A DNA stretch of 64,000 nt from JADJPO01 sp046330955 (GCA_046330955.1 JAXLRT010000012.1:1-64000); one strand, 5' to 3'; positions 52,896 to 62,487 are shown, numbered from the stretch's first letter. Notes: a model not told the origin generated them from the letters alone. Made by a program: numbers and translations.

Positions 52896-55255
52896 GGACT
52901 CGGCGACACACTCGGACTCGGCGTCGGGGTCGGGGTCGGCGTTCCGCCACCACCCGATCCGGACACGGTCACGCCGTTGGCGGTGACGCTGAAGGCGCCG
53001 CTCTGGGTCCCCGCCTTGATCCACAGCACGCCCTGACGGTCGGCTGCGTCGAAGAACCAGCCGGTGCTCGCGGCGTCGTAGGCCGCCTTGCTGGCCAGCC
53101 CGGTCAGCGTCGCGCCGCCCGCGGTCACGCTGGTCGGCGCGGAACCGACGTGCATCGTCACCTCGTAGCCCCGGCTGGCCTGCTTACCGGTGAAGGTGCC
53201 GGTGCTGGCGCCCACGTCCACCGTGACGTTGCCCGTGCCCGAGGCCGGCGCCGTGACGTTGACCGCCTGGGTCGCGAAGGCGCCGGTCTGGTAGGCGCGG
53301 GTCAGCCCGTCGTCCTCGTACAGCGTGAACGAGGAGTTGCCGGCCGGGTAGACGTCGTAGGTGAGGGTCGAGATCGGCTTCTCACCCGCGTAGTTCATCT
53401 GCGGCCACATCGGCACGATGCTGCCTGCCCGAACGAACAGCGGCAGGGTGTCCAGCGGCGCCGAGTAGTTGTTCAGCGTCGTCGGCCCCTGGTACGTGAC
53501 ACCGGTCCAGTAGTCCCGCCACGCGCCGGCGGGCAGGTAGATCCCGCTGCGCGTGGTGGTGTTGGTCACGACCGGGGCGACCAGGAAGGCATCCCCGGCC
53601 ATGAACTCACCCGAGGTCGTGTTGCCCTGTGCCACAGGGTCGTTGGGGTATTCGAGCACCAGGGCTCGGGTCGAGGGGACGCCGGTCTGGTTGGCGATCC
53701 GGCTCAGCGTGTAGTGGTACGGGGTCAACCGCATCTTGAGCTTGAGGTACTTGCGGTTGATCGACAGGTAGGGCTCGGACCAGCGCCAGGGCTGCTTGTC
53801 CTGGTAGCCCGCGGACGGGTTGGTCGGGCCCCAGCCGGACATGGTCATCAAGGCCGGGGTGAAGGACTTCCACTGCAGGTCGCGCACGTACGTGGTCGCG
53901 CTGCCACCGAAGATGCCGTCGACGTCCCCGGTGGCGTAGTTGAAGCCGCTCAGGCCCGCGCCGACCACCGCGGGAACGGTCCAGCGCATGGTGTTCCAGT
54001 CACCGCTGGTGTCGCCGGTCCACACGATCGCGTTGCGCTGGGTACCCGCCCACCCGTCGACGGTCCAGACGAAACGCCGTGCGTCGGAGTTGTTCTCGAT
54101 CCCGGCGACTGCCTGGTTGACCCCGTTGAAGGCGTTCTGGTACCCGCCGCCGACCCAGGCCACGTCGGTCTTGATGCCGCGGCTACCCGACGTACCGACC
54201 TCGCTGGCGATGTTGGCCAGACCGGTCGAGGTCCACAGGCCGGTCTTGAATCCCAAGGCGTTGAGGCTGCTCACCACCGAGGTCAGGTTCGTGTACCCGC
54301 AGCCGTAACCGTCGTTGGGCAGGAACCAGCCCGACGGCATGTCGGCGGCGCGGGCAGCCTGGGCGTACGAGACGACGTCCGGGGTGGTCAGGTGACCTGC
54401 CCGGGTGTGGCTGCCCTGGTAGGACGGGTTGGAGGCGTTCCAGCAGTCGGCGTTGCCCAGTTCCAGACCCCAGATCGGGGTGAGGAACGGCTTGCCACTG
54501 AGGTCGGTGTAGGCGTTCAGCACGCCCTTGAGCGAGTCACCGACGACGAAGTAGGCGTCGAACCGGTTCTCGTTGTGCGTGGTCGCCACCGGGCTGGCGA
54601 AGGCGTACGAGCCCGCCGACCAGGTGTTGCGCATCACGCCATACCCGTTGGTGGACATGTAGAACGGTGCCGGGCTGGCGTTGGTGTTCTCGGTCCAGGA
54701 GTTGCTGACCGCCACCGGGACGATCTTGTCCCGCAACGCCCACTCCCCCAGCCGCAACCCGGTGCCGTAGAACTGCTCCGAGGACCCTCGGTTGAGGTAC
54801 TGCGTGGTCTGGGTGCCGGTCCAGTTCATCGGCTGGGACTCCGACCACAGCAGGGTGGTGTTGTCCGGCCGGTAGGCCGCAAAGGTCAACGGGGACTTGT
54901 TGATCCGCAGCACCATGGCACTGGTAGAGATCCGGAAGTAGGTTCCGGCATCAGCGAGGGTGGCCGTGACGGCGCCGAAGTTGGTGTTCACCGCCAGGTT
55001 GGTCCCCGCCGGGTCGGAGAAGGTCCCGGTGGGAGCCAACCACAACCGCATGATGTCCGCTCGCGCGAACGTGACTCGGAACTGGGCCGTTGTCGAGGTG
55101 GTCACGGTGAACGTGGCCCCGGATTGGGTGACCGCGGTGGCATTGCCAGCCGTCACCCCTTGCGCAGGTGAACTGACGGCAACCACCGTCGTCGCTGCGG
55201 CGACAGCGGCGGCACCCGCCAGGGCGATCTTCCGGAACCACCCCCTCGTGATCAT
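52415..55255 (-). CDS. Secreted GH31 alpha-glucosidase/alpha-xylosidase with CBM32-type domain
   Basis: About 946 residues. Signal peptide MITRGWFRKIALAGAAAVAAATTVVAVSSPAQG from ATG at 55255; ATG at 55285 would lengthen the n-region by ten. GH31 features: an N-terminal beta domain with LLWSESQPMNW and SSEQFYGTGLR, a barrel with PIWGLELGNADCW, the nucleophile region GIKTDVAWVGGG and acid region VWTGDTSGDW, then VAPVVTNTTTRSGIYLPAGAWRDYWTG and VRAGSIVPMWP. A PTPTPTPSPSVSPSPSPSPS linker leads to an F5/8 type C domain nearly identical to that of the neighbour. Likely acts outside the cell on alpha-linked glucans or xylosides. The DeoR gene upstream may regulate it. Confidence 0.9.
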   Translation of the reverse strand: MITRGWFRKIALAGAAAVAAATTVVAVSSPAQGVTAGNATAVTQSGATFTVTTSTTAQFRVTFARADIMRLWLAPTGTFSDPAGTNLAVNTNFGAVTATLADAGTYFRISTSAMVLRINKSPLTFAAYRPDNTTLLWSESQPMNWTGTQTTQYLNRGSSEQFYGTGLRLGEWALRDKIVPVAVSNSWTENTNASPAPFYMSTNGYGVMRNTWSAGSYAFASPVATTHNENRFDAYFVVGDSLKGVLNAYTDLSGKPFLTPIWGLELGNADCWNASNPSYQGSHTRAGHLTTPDVVSYAQAARAADMPSGWFLPNDGYGCGYTNLTSVVSSLNALGFKTGLWTSTGLANIASEVGTSGSRGIKTDVAWVGGGYQNAFNGVNQAVAGIENNSDARRFVWTVDGWAGTQRNAIVWTGDTSGDWNTMRWTVPAVVGAGLSGFNYATGDVDGIFGGSATTYVRDLQWKSFTPALMTMSGWGPTNPSAGYQDKQPWRWSEPYLSINRKYLKLKMRLTPYHYTLSRIANQTGVPSTRALVLEYPNDPVAQGNTTSGEFMAGDAFLVAPVVTNTTTRSGIYLPAGAWRDYWTGVTYQGPTTLNNYSAPLDTLPLFVRAGSIVPMWPQMNYAGEKPISTLTYDVYPAGNSSFTLYEDDGLTRAYQTGAFATQAVNVTAPASGTGNVTVDVGASTGTFTGKQASRGYEVTMHVGSAPTSVTAGGATLTGLASKAAYDAASTGWFFDAADRQGVLWIKAGTQSGAFSVTANGVTVSGSGGGGTPTPTPTPSPSVSPSPSPSPSPSSSGGVISKAGWSVVSADSQETTSENGAASRAIDGNSTTIWHTKYSGGSVAPLPHEIVIDMGASYAVSGLRYLPRQDGGVNGRIGRYEVYVSPSTTSWGTAVATGTFADTAAEKSVSFAAKSGRYLRIRALSEAGNRGQWTSAAEFTALGQPG

Positions 55256-55610
55256 CGATCCGCGGGACCTTCGAGGAGCGATCATCACACACACCCACAC
55301 CTTCACGGTTGGGCCGCCGACCGGGAGGACGGCCGGGGCCGAGAGGCCAACGAATGATCTTCAGGAGGGCGGTTCACGGGCCATCACGGAACGGGAGCAT
55401 GCTCTCAACCGCTGCTAAAATCCGTCAATACGTGCCTTCAAACAATCATGTTCTTGCAGGCAGCCTCGCGCAAAGTGCGCAAGACGCACCAAGCAAGCCT
55501 TCATCAACCGTTCAGCCCGGATTGATCCGGACCGCCCTCGGACGAGGTCCGACGCGGCCGGACGACCTCCGGCCGACGTCCGGACGACGCTCACCTCGGG
55601 GCAGGATCGG
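55256..55610. other. Gene-free, AT-richer region upstream of the GH31 gene
   Basis: 355 bp without a credible gene. It is clearly less GC-rich than its surroundings around 55400-55520. On the minus strand TTGACG (55423-55428) could be a -35 box for the GH31 gene, with no convincing -10. GCGCAAAGTGCGCAAGACGC near 55470 is a repeated GCGCAA motif that could be an operator. A GGAGG-like site appears in the last bases before the longer GH31 starts. Confidence 0.45.
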
Positions 55611-56396
55611 TCAGACCCGGAGCACGCCCAATCCCAGTTCGGTGAAGCGCCGGACCTCGTCGGCCGGGGCACTCTCATCGGTGACCACGGTGTCGACATC
55701 GGTGATCGGGCAGATCCGGGAGAAGGCCCGCTGCCCCAGCTTGGCCCCGTTGGCCACCACCAGAACCCTGGTGGCCCGCCCCGCCATGATCTGGTTGACC
55801 TTGGCCTCGCCCTCGTGCGAGGTGCTCACCCCGTGATCGGTGTGCAGGCCGTCGGCCCCGAGGATGGCCACGTCGAGCGCGACGCCGGCCAGCATGGTCT
55901 CGGCGACCGGCCCGACGAGTTCGTAGGACTGTGGTCGCGCCGTGCCGCCGGTGAGCACGACCTGGATGTGCGGGCGCAGCACCAGCTCGCTGGCGATGTT
56001 CAGCGCATTCGTCACGATGGTCAGGCCGTAGGTACCCGCCGTTCGCTCGAAGTCGACGCGCATCGCCAGTGCCCGGGCCACCTCGGTGGTCGTGGTGCCG
56101 CCGTTGAGCCCGACGACCGACCCCGGGGCCACCATCGCCGCCGCGGCCGCCGCGATTCGCTGCTTCTCCTCGGCGGCACGCGCCGACTTGTACCGCAGCG
56201 GAAGATCGTAGGAGACGCTGGTGGCGGTGAGCCCGCCGCGGGTTCGCACAGCCAGCTGCTGCTCGGCGATCTGATCGAAATCCCGCCGCACGGTGGCGCT
56301 GGAGACCCCGAGCGCGGCGGCGGTGTCCTCGATGCCCAGCTGACCGGTCTCGGCCAACATCTCGAGCAACCGCGACCAGCGTTGCTGTTGTCTCAC
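55611..56396 (-). CDS. DeoR-family transcriptional regulator
   Basis: 261 residues. N-terminal HTH RWSRLLEMLAETGQLGIEDTAAALGVSSATVRRDFDQI and a DeoR sensor domain with VGLNGGTTTTEVARAL, TIVTNALNIASEL, VVLTGGTARPQSYELVGP and ILGADGLHTDHGVSTSHEGEAKVNQIM. Such proteins sense sugar phosphates. GTG start at 56396 is 28 bp after dapB on the same strand. It precedes the two glycosidase genes, so control of that locus is likely but unproven. Confidence 0.92.
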   Translation of the reverse strand: MRQQQRWSRLLEMLAETGQLGIEDTAAALGVSSATVRRDFDQIAEQQLAVRTRGGLTATSVSYDLPLRYKSARAAEEKQRIAAAAAAMVAPGSVVGLNGGTTTTEVARALAMRVDFERTAGTYGLTIVTNALNIASELVLRPHIQVVLTGGTARPQSYELVGPVAETMLAGVALDVAILGADGLHTDHGVSTSHEGEAKVNQIMAGRATRVLVVANGAKLGQRAFSRICPITDVDTVVTDESAPADEVRRFTELGLGVLRV

Positions 56397-56424
56397 GCTC
56401 GACCTCGCCCTGCCCGCCGGTGAC

Positions 56425-57168
56425 TCACGCCGGCAGGTAGTGCTCGAGACCGACGGTCAGGCCGGGTCGGGTGCCCACCGTTCGGACGCCGAGCAGCACG
56501 CCGGGCATGAACGAGCTGCGGTCGAGGCTGTCGTGCCGCAGGGTCAGGATCTCGCCGGGGCCACCGAAGAGCACCTCTTCGTGGGCCACCAAACCGCGTA
56601 ACCGGACCGAGTGCACCCGGACGCCGTCCACATCCGCGCCGCGCGCGCCGTCCAGGGAGGTGGTGGTGGCGTCGGGCATGGCCGGCGAGCCGGCCTTCGC
56701 CCGGGCGGCGGCGATCAGCTCGGCGGTGTGCCGCGCGGTGCCGGACGGCGCGTCGACCTTGTCGGGATGGTGCAGTTCGACGACCTCGACCGACTCGTAG
56801 TGGGGCGCGGCGAGCTGGGCGAACCGCAGCAACAACACGGCCCCGAGCGCGAAGTTGGGCGCCACCAGAACGCCCACTCCCGCAGCGGATTCCAGCGCCG
56901 TTCGCACCGTGGCGAGCCGCTCCGGCGTCCAGCCGGTGGTACCGATCACGGCGTGCACCCCGGCCCGGATGCAGGCCAGCGCGTGCTCCAGCGCGACGTC
57001 CGGCACCGAGAACAGCACGGCCACATCGCATCCGGCGAGCGCGTCCAGATCGTCGCTGTCGTCGGTGATGTCGATCTGCGCAGCGAGCTCCAGATCCGGT
57101 GCGGCCGAGACCGTTTGGCACACCGCCCGCCCCATGCGCCCCCGGGCCCCGATCACCGCGACACGCAT
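56425..57168 (-). CDS. dapB: 4-hydroxy-tetrahydrodipicolinate reductase
   Basis: NAD(P)H-dependent second step of the DAP pathway. 247 residues. Rossmann motif VIGARGRMGRAV, then VIGTTGWTPERL, FALGAVLLLRF and the substrate signature ELHHPDKVDAPSGTA. ATG at 57168 lies four bases after the M16 peptidase stop. Part of the pnp-M16-dapB run. Confidence 0.95.
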   Translation of the reverse strand: MRVAVIGARGRMGRAVCQTVSAAPDLELAAQIDITDDSDDLDALAGCDVAVLFSVPDVALEHALACIRAGVHAVIGTTGWTPERLATVRTALESAAGVGVLVAPNFALGAVLLLRFAQLAAPHYESVEVVELHHPDKVDAPSGTARHTAELIAAARAKAGSPAMPDATTTSLDGARGADVDGVRVHSVRLRGLVAHEEVLFGGPGEILTLRHDSLDRSSFMPGVLLGVRTVGTRPGLTVGLEHYLPA

Positions 57169-57172
57169 CAGC

Positions 57173-58516
57173 TCAGACTCCCTCGAACGTCCGGCCGGCC
57201 TCGAACGGGCCGACCACGGGCAGCGAACGCGGGCGCGAGGCCAGGTCGGCGGCCAGCGCGGCGACGTCGTCCGCCGTCACGGCCCGCACCCGCCGCAGCG
57301 ATTCCTCCAGCGTCAGGAACTCGCCGTGCACCAGCTCGGCCTTGCCGAGCCGGGTCATCCGCGAGCCGGTGTCCTCCAGGCCGAGCACCAGCGAGCCACA
57401 CAGCTGACCGTGGGCCCGTTCGAGCTCCTCGTCGGTGATGCCGTCGGCGGCCAGCGCGTCCAGCCCGGAGGCGAGCAGCCCCAACACCTCGTCGGTCTTG
57501 GCGGGCATGCAGCCCGCGTACAGCCCGAAGTACCCGGCATCGGAGTACCCGGTGGCGAAGGAGTAGACCGAGTAGGCCAGGCCGCGCAGCTCGCGGATCT
57601 CCTGGAACAACCGGCTGCTCATGCCGCCGCCGAGCACCGCGTTGAGCACCGACATCACGTGACGGCGCGCATCCGTGGCCACCAGGCCCCGGGTGCCGAG
57701 CACCACGTTCGCCTGCTCGGTCGGTCGCGTGACCAGCAGGGTGCCCCCGGCAGCGGCCGCCGGGGCATCGTCGATCGGACGCCGCGCGCGGGGTTCGGCG
57801 TCGGCGGCCAGGTGCCAGCCCGACCGGTCCAGTTCGCGAGAGACCTGCTCGCACAACAGATCGTGGTCGATCCCACCCGCGGCGGTGATCACCAGGCCGG
57901 GCGGATCGTAGTGGCGGGCATAGTGCGCGCCGATGTCGTCGCGGCCGATCGCCGCGATGGTCTCGGGGGTGCCGCCGATCGGGCGGCCCAGGGGGTGCCC
58001 GGCCATCACCAGCTCGGCGAACCGCTCGTGGACGACGTCACTCGGGTCGTCGTCGTTCATCGCGAGTTCCTCGAGGATCACCCCGCGCTCGCTCTCGACG
58101 TCGGCCCGATCGAGCCGCGCCGAGGTGACCATGTCGAGCAGCACGTCGACCGCCAGCGGCAGATCGGCGTCGCGCACCCGGGCGTAGTAACAGGTGTGCT
58201 CCTTGCCGGTGGCCGCGTTGGCCTCGCCGCCGACCCGGTCGAGCACGGTGGCGATGTCCATCGCCGAACGACGCGCCGTCCCCTTGAACAGCAGGTGTTC
58301 GAGGAAGTGCGTCGAGCCGTGGTGACCGTCGGCCTCGTCCCGCGAGCCGACCCCCACCCAGCACCCGACGGTGGCCGAGCGCAGGTGCGGCATCAGCTCG
58401 CTGAGTACCCGCACCCCGCCGGGCAGGACGCTGCGGCGAACCACCGCATCGTCCTGCCCCGTCAGGGTCTGCTCACGGGCACCCTCGGGTACCAGTGGCA
58501 AGGGAATTGCCGACAC
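57173..58516 (-). CDS. M16-family zinc metallopeptidase
   Basis: 447 residues. The inverted zinc motif HFLEH (HxxEH) is near residue 73, with the third ligand Glu in ERGVILEELAM. The C-terminal half has the R/Y pair region FQEIRELRGLAYSVYSF. GTG at 58516 lies one base after the pnp stop. The longer open frame reads antisense-like sequence across pnp and is rejected. Processing-peptidase-like; partner of pnp in most actinobacteria, with unknown physiological substrate. Confidence 0.92.
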   Translation of the reverse strand: MSAIPLPLVPEGAREQTLTGQDDAVVRRSVLPGGVRVLSELMPHLRSATVGCWVGVGSRDEADGHHGSTHFLEHLLFKGTARRSAMDIATVLDRVGGEANAATGKEHTCYYARVRDADLPLAVDVLLDMVTSARLDRADVESERGVILEELAMNDDDPSDVVHERFAELVMAGHPLGRPIGGTPETIAAIGRDDIGAHYARHYDPPGLVITAAGGIDHDLLCEQVSRELDRSGWHLAADAEPRARRPIDDAPAAAAGGTLLVTRPTEQANVVLGTRGLVATDARRHVMSVLNAVLGGGMSSRLFQEIRELRGLAYSVYSFATGYSDAGYFGLYAGCMPAKTDEVLGLLASGLDALAADGITDEELERAHGQLCGSLVLGLEDTGSRMTRLGKAELVHGEFLTLEESLRRVRAVTADDVAALAADLASRPRSLPVVGPFEAGRTFEGV

Positions 58517-58517
58517 G

Positions 58518-60791
58518 TCAGGCGTTCGCCTCCGCCGGGGCACCCTTGTCGGCCGCCGCGGCGTCGGCAGCGTCCGCGGCCGCCTGCTCGGCCTCGGCGA
58601 GCACCGGTACCAGCGACAGCTTGCCGCGGGGGTCGATCTCGGCGATCTCGACCTGGACCTTCTGGCCGACCCCGAGCACGTCCTCGACGTTCTCGACGCG
58701 CTTGCCGCCGACCATCTTGCGGATCTGCGAGATGTGCAGCAGGCCGTCCTTGCCGGGCACCAGCGAGATGAAGGCGCCGAAGGTCGTGGTCTTGACCACG
58801 GTGCCCATGTAGCGCTCGCCGATCTCGGGCATGGTCGGGTTGGCGATCGCGTTGACCGCCGCCCGGGCGGCCTCGGCCGAGGGACCGTCGGTCGCACCGA
58901 TGTAGACCGTGCCGTCGTCCTCGATCGAGATGTCGGCGCCGGTGTCCTCCTGGATCTGGTTGATCATCTTGCCCTTCGGGCCGATGACCTCACCGATCTT
59001 GTCGACCGGCACCTTCACCGTGATCACCCGCGGCGCGTACGGCGACATCTCGTCCGGGCCGTCGATGGCCTCGGCCATGACGTCCAGGATGTGCAGCCGG
59101 GCGTCGCGGGCCTGGGTCAGCGCGCCGGCCAACACCGAGGCGGGGATGCCGTCGAGCTTGGTGTCGAGCTGGATCGCGGTCACGAAGTCCTTGGTGCCGG
59201 CGACCTTGAAGTCCATGTCGCCGAAGGCGTCCTCGGCGCCGAGGATGTCGGTCAGCGCCGCGTACTCGGTGTTCCCGTCAACGGTGTCCGAGACCAGACC
59301 CATGGCGATGCCGGCGACCGGCGCGCGCAGCGGCACCCCGGCGTTGAGCAGCGACAGCGTCGAGGCACACACCGAGCCCATGGACGTCGATCCGTTGGAG
59401 CCCAACGCCTCCGAGACCTGACGGATGGCGTAGGGGAACTCCTCGCGGCTCGGCAGCACCGGCATCAGGGCGCGCTCGGCGAGCGCGCCGTGGCCGATCT
59501 CGCGGCGCTTGGGCGAGCCCACCCGGCCGGTCTCACCGGTCGAGTACGGCGGGAAGTTGTAGTTGTGCATGTAGCGCTTGCGGGTCTCGGGCGAGAGCGT
59601 GTCGAGCTGCTGCTCCATGCGCAGCATGTTCAGCGTGGTGACACCCAGGATCTGGGTCTCGCCGCGCTCGAACAGCGCCGAGCCGTGCACCCGCGGGATG
59701 ACCTCGACCTCGGCCGACAGCTGGCGGATGTCCGCCAGGCCCCGGCCGTCGATGCGCACCTTGTCGCGCAGGATCCGCTGGCGCACCAGCTTCTTGGTCA
59801 CCGAGCGGAAGGCCGCCGAGATCTCCTTCTCGCGGCCCTCGAACTGGTCGGCGAGCTTGCCCTTGACCGCGTCCTTGATCTCGTCGAGCCGGTTCTCACG
59901 CTCCTGCTTGGCCGCGATCTGCAGCGCGGCAGCCAGATCGCCGGCGACCTCGGCCTCGACGGCCGCGTAGGCGTCGTCGGCGTAGTCGGGGAACAGCGGG
60001 AACTCGGCGGTCGGCTTGGCAGCCTTGGCGGCGATCTCGGCCTGCGCCCGCACCAGGGTGGCGATGAACGGCTTGGCGGCCTCCAGGCCCTGAGCGACGA
60101 CCTCCTCGGTCGGCGCGGCGACCCCGCCCTGGATCAGCGTCCAGGCGCTGTCGGTGGCCTCGGCCTCGACCATCATGATCGCGACGTCGTCCGAGGCGGC
60201 GTCCGCGCCCGCGGTGACCACCCGGCCGGCGACGACCATGTCGAAGACGGCCCGCTCGAGCTCGCTGTGCCGCGGGAACGCGACCCACTGGCCGTCGATC
60301 AGGGCGATCCGCACCGCGCCGAGGGGGCCACTGAACGGCAGCCCGGCGAGCTGGGTCGACATCGAGGCGCCGTTGATGGCCACCACGTCGTACAGGTCGT
60401 CCGGGTTCAGGGACATCACGGTGACGACGACCTGCACCTCGTTGCGCAGGCCCTTGACGAACGAGGGACGCAGCGGGCGGTCGATCAGCCGGCAGGTCAG
60501 GATCGCCTCGGTGCCGGGGCGGCCCTCGCGGCGGAAGAACGAGCCGGGGATGCGGCCCGCGGCGTACATCCGCTCCTCGACGTCGACCGTCAGCGGGAAG
60601 AAGTCGAAGTGGTCCTTGGGCTGCTTGCCCGCGGCGGTGGTGGACAGCAGCATCGTCTCGCCGTCCAGGTACACGGTGGCCGAGCCGGCGGCCTGGCGTG
60701 CCAGGCGACCGGTCTCGAACCGGATGGTGCGCTTGCCGAAACTCCCGTTGTCGATGACGGCTTCGGCGCTGGTGATCTCAGGACCCTCCAC
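58518..60791 (-). CDS. pnp: Polyribonucleotide nucleotidyltransferase (PNPase)
   Basis: Phosphorolytic 3'-5' exoribonuclease, in actinobacteria also ppGpp-synthesis-linked GPSI. 757 residues. Two RNase PH domains (GRIPGSFFRREGRP, then GSNGSTSMGSVCASTLSLLNAGVPL), a helical linker, a KH domain (IGEVIGPKGKMINQIQEDTGADISIEDDG) and an S1 domain (GERYMGTVVKTTTFGAFISLVPGKDGLLHIS) ending in an alanine-rich tail. GTG at 60791 is chosen because GGAGGAA is six bases upstream; a GTG at 60821 would add ten residues. Confidence 0.96.
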   Translation of the reverse strand: MEGPEITSAEAVIDNGSFGKRTIRFETGRLARQAAGSATVYLDGETMLLSTTAAGKQPKDHFDFFPLTVDVEERMYAAGRIPGSFFRREGRPGTEAILTCRLIDRPLRPSFVKGLRNEVQVVVTVMSLNPDDLYDVVAINGASMSTQLAGLPFSGPLGAVRIALIDGQWVAFPRHSELERAVFDMVVAGRVVTAGADAASDDVAIMMVEAEATDSAWTLIQGGVAAPTEEVVAQGLEAAKPFIATLVRAQAEIAAKAAKPTAEFPLFPDYADDAYAAVEAEVAGDLAAALQIAAKQERENRLDEIKDAVKGKLADQFEGREKEISAAFRSVTKKLVRQRILRDKVRIDGRGLADIRQLSAEVEVIPRVHGSALFERGETQILGVTTLNMLRMEQQLDTLSPETRKRYMHNYNFPPYSTGETGRVGSPKRREIGHGALAERALMPVLPSREEFPYAIRQVSEALGSNGSTSMGSVCASTLSLLNAGVPLRAPVAGIAMGLVSDTVDGNTEYAALTDILGAEDAFGDMDFKVAGTKDFVTAIQLDTKLDGIPASVLAGALTQARDARLHILDVMAEAIDGPDEMSPYAPRVITVKVPVDKIGEVIGPKGKMINQIQEDTGADISIEDDGTVYIGATDGPSAEAARAAVNAIANPTMPEIGERYMGTVVKTTTFGAFISLVPGKDGLLHISQIRKMVGGKRVENVEDVLGVGQKVQVEIAEIDPRGKLSLVPVLAEAEQAAADAADAAAADKGAPAEANA

Positions 60792-60980
60792 GGGTTCCTC
60801 CGTTTTCTCGATGCGGCGCACCGGACGATCGAGCAGTCCGGTCTTCGATCGAGACCCACGGTGTTCCGGCGGCGTCGCCGCCCGCTCCGGAGGCCACTAC
60901 CGAGGACCGGCTCGCATGACGCGGTCCGCGCGTCCGCAGTGGTGAAGCTGATGCGTGATGAAGAGGTGGTGAAACTGACT

Positions 60981-61009
60981 GAGCCGCGGCTCCGAGGGAG
61001 CCGCGGCTC
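60981..61009 (-). terminator. Hairpin after rpsO
   Basis: GAGCCGCGGCTCC (60981-60993) pairs perfectly over 13 bp with 60997-61009 around a 3-base loop, starting five bases after the rpsO stop. A weak T-containing stretch follows on the minus strand. It is a probable terminator or RNA-processing site between rpsO and pnp. Confidence 0.75.
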
Positions 61010-61013
61010 GGGG

Positions 61014-61283
61014 TCATCGGCGCAGGCCGAGCCGCTCGATGAGCGAGCGGTAGCGCGCGATGTCCGTGCGCTGCAGGTACTGCAGCAAGCGGCGGCGCTG
61101 ACCCACGAGGATCAGCAGGCCGCGGCGGCTGTGGTGGTCGTGCTTGTGCTCCTTGAGGTGCTCGGTGAGGCTCTTGATGCGGTGGGTCAGCATCGCGACC
61201 TGAACCTCGGGGGACCCCGTGTCGTTCTCGCCGGTCGCGTACTCGGCCATGATCGTCTGCTTGGTGGCGGCGTCGAGTGCCAC
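61014..61283 (-). CDS. rpsO: 30S ribosomal protein S15
   Basis: 89 residues, full length. Recognised by TGSPEVQVAMLTHRIKSLTEHLKEHKHDHHSRRGLLILVGQRRRLLQYL. GTG start at 61283. Binds 16S rRNA in the platform and usually represses its own mRNA. pnp follows after a hairpin, the order found across bacteria. Confidence 0.97.
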   Translation of the reverse strand: MALDAATKQTIMAEYATGENDTGSPEVQVAMLTHRIKSLTEHLKEHKHDHHSRRGLLILVGQRRRLLQYLQRTDIARYRSLIERLGLRR

Positions 61284-61374
61284 AGTGCTCCCCTATCTCG
61301 GTCGTTGCGCGGCGCGCCGGGGCATGCCCACCCGGGCTCTCTGGTTCCGCGGCCGTTCGGACGGCAGCCTCACG

Positions 61375-62487
61375 CTACCAGGGCCCCAGGTCACCCGCCG
61401 AATTCACCTCGCCGCGGTCCGCATCCGTGGCGGCCACCACGAGGTGCGCATAGACCGCCCGAACCCCCACAGCTCGGGTCAACTCGGTGTCGATCTCGGC
61501 GAAGAACTCGCGGCGGTAGGTCGCGTCGCTGACTGCGTAGATCGTGAAGTAGAGCGCCGCGAAGGCAGCCAGGAACACGCTCACCTTGGCCAGCTCGGCA
61601 CTGATCGGCAGCGGCAGGCCGATCCGGTCCCACCAGACGTGCGACGGCGCGGCACCGGTGCCCATCCAGAGCGAGATCACCCGGTCCTGCATGATCAGGA
61701 CGCCGAAGCCGAGGAAGAAGCCGAACACGGCCACGCTGAGCAGGGCCACCTGCACGGTCTGGGCCGCGAGCAGCACCAGCACCAGGTTGACCCGCTGCGC
61801 GCGGCTCAGGACGGCGCGTGGCGCCGGCGGCGCGATCCGGGCGGCCCGCTCGGCCAACGGCGTGCCTGCGCAGGCCTCGACCAGCCCCTCGGCCGCCACG
61901 GCCGCCTCCACCCGGCGAACCTCCTCGGGCAGCCGGGTCAGCAGGAAGGCCGCACCCATGACGGCGAACACCAGGACGGCGGCCGCCACCCGGGCGACCC
62001 GCAGCCCGCCCACCACCTGCCACACCTCGGTGTTGATGAACAGGAACGTCGTGAACAACAGCAGCAACGGCAGCGCCCGCAACGCCAGCGGGAAGAGCAG
62101 CGAAACCTGAGCGATCATGCGCCGGGCCGCCCAGCGCCCCATCGTGGCCACCCGAAGCGGCCCGGAGGCGTACAGCAGCAGCGCCGCCAGCACCACCGTG
62201 ACCCCGACGCTCACGCCGTTGCCCAGGTCGCTGGCGCCACTGACCACGGCCCCGACCAACGTGCCGGCCGCGACGGCGACCACGGCCACCGGGATCAACC
62301 GGGCCGGGGCCACCAGCGCGGCCACCCGGGTGTCGACCCCGTCGACGAACCAGGGCAGGCCGTGTTCGGCGAACCAGCGCTCGGCCAGGTCGCGCTCAGT
62401 CGATACGCGCTCGGCCGGTTCGCGATCAGTCGATTCGCGGTCAGCCGGTTCGCGGTCGGCTGGTTCGCGGTCGGGTGGAGTGCTCAC
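61375..62487 (-). CDS. Multi-spanning membrane protein of unknown function
   Basis: About 370 residues with six or more hydrophobic helices (LIPVAVVAVAAGTLVGAVV, VTVVLAALLLYASGP, VLVLLAAQTVQVALLSVAVFGFFLGFGVLI) and a soluble acidic C-terminus. The N-terminus is a hydrophilic run of DREPA repeats. FFAEIDTELTRAVGVRAVY near the end is helical and cytosolic. GTG at 62487 overlaps the ribF stop (GTGA), so it is coupled to riboflavin kinase. I do not recognise the family and see no catalytic motif. Confidence 0.75.
   Translation of the reverse strand: MSTPPDREPADREPADRESTDREPAERVSTERDLAERWFAEHGLPWFVDGVDTRVAALVAPARLIPVAVVAVAAGTLVGAVVSGASDLGNGVSVGVTVVLAALLLYASGPLRVATMGRWAARRMIAQVSLLFPLALRALPLLLLFTTFLFINTEVWQVVGGLRVARVAAAVLVFAVMGAAFLLTRLPEEVRRVEAAVAAEGLVEACAGTPLAERAARIAPPAPRAVLSRAQRVNLVLVLLAAQTVQVALLSVAVFGFFLGFGVLIMQDRVISLWMGTGAAPSHVWWDRIGLPLPISAELAKVSVFLAAFAALYFTIYAVSDATYRREFFAEIDTELTRAVGVRAVYAHLVVAATDADRGEVNSAGDLGPW
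62411..62472 (-). repeat. 15-bp tandem repeat encoding DREPA units
   Basis: Four units like GACCGCGAACCGGCT encode DREPA, DREPA, DREST, DREPA at the N-terminus of the membrane protein. Variants differ at silent and non-silent sites, so the array is older than a fresh duplication. Confidence 0.8.

Noticed and set aside
52424..55171. A 915-codon open frame on the plus strand opposite the GH31 gene
   Set aside because: Codon-bias shadow of a GC-rich gene. It has no motifs, is rich in Arg/Gly/His/Asp runs, and the minus-strand GH31 protein is unmistakable.
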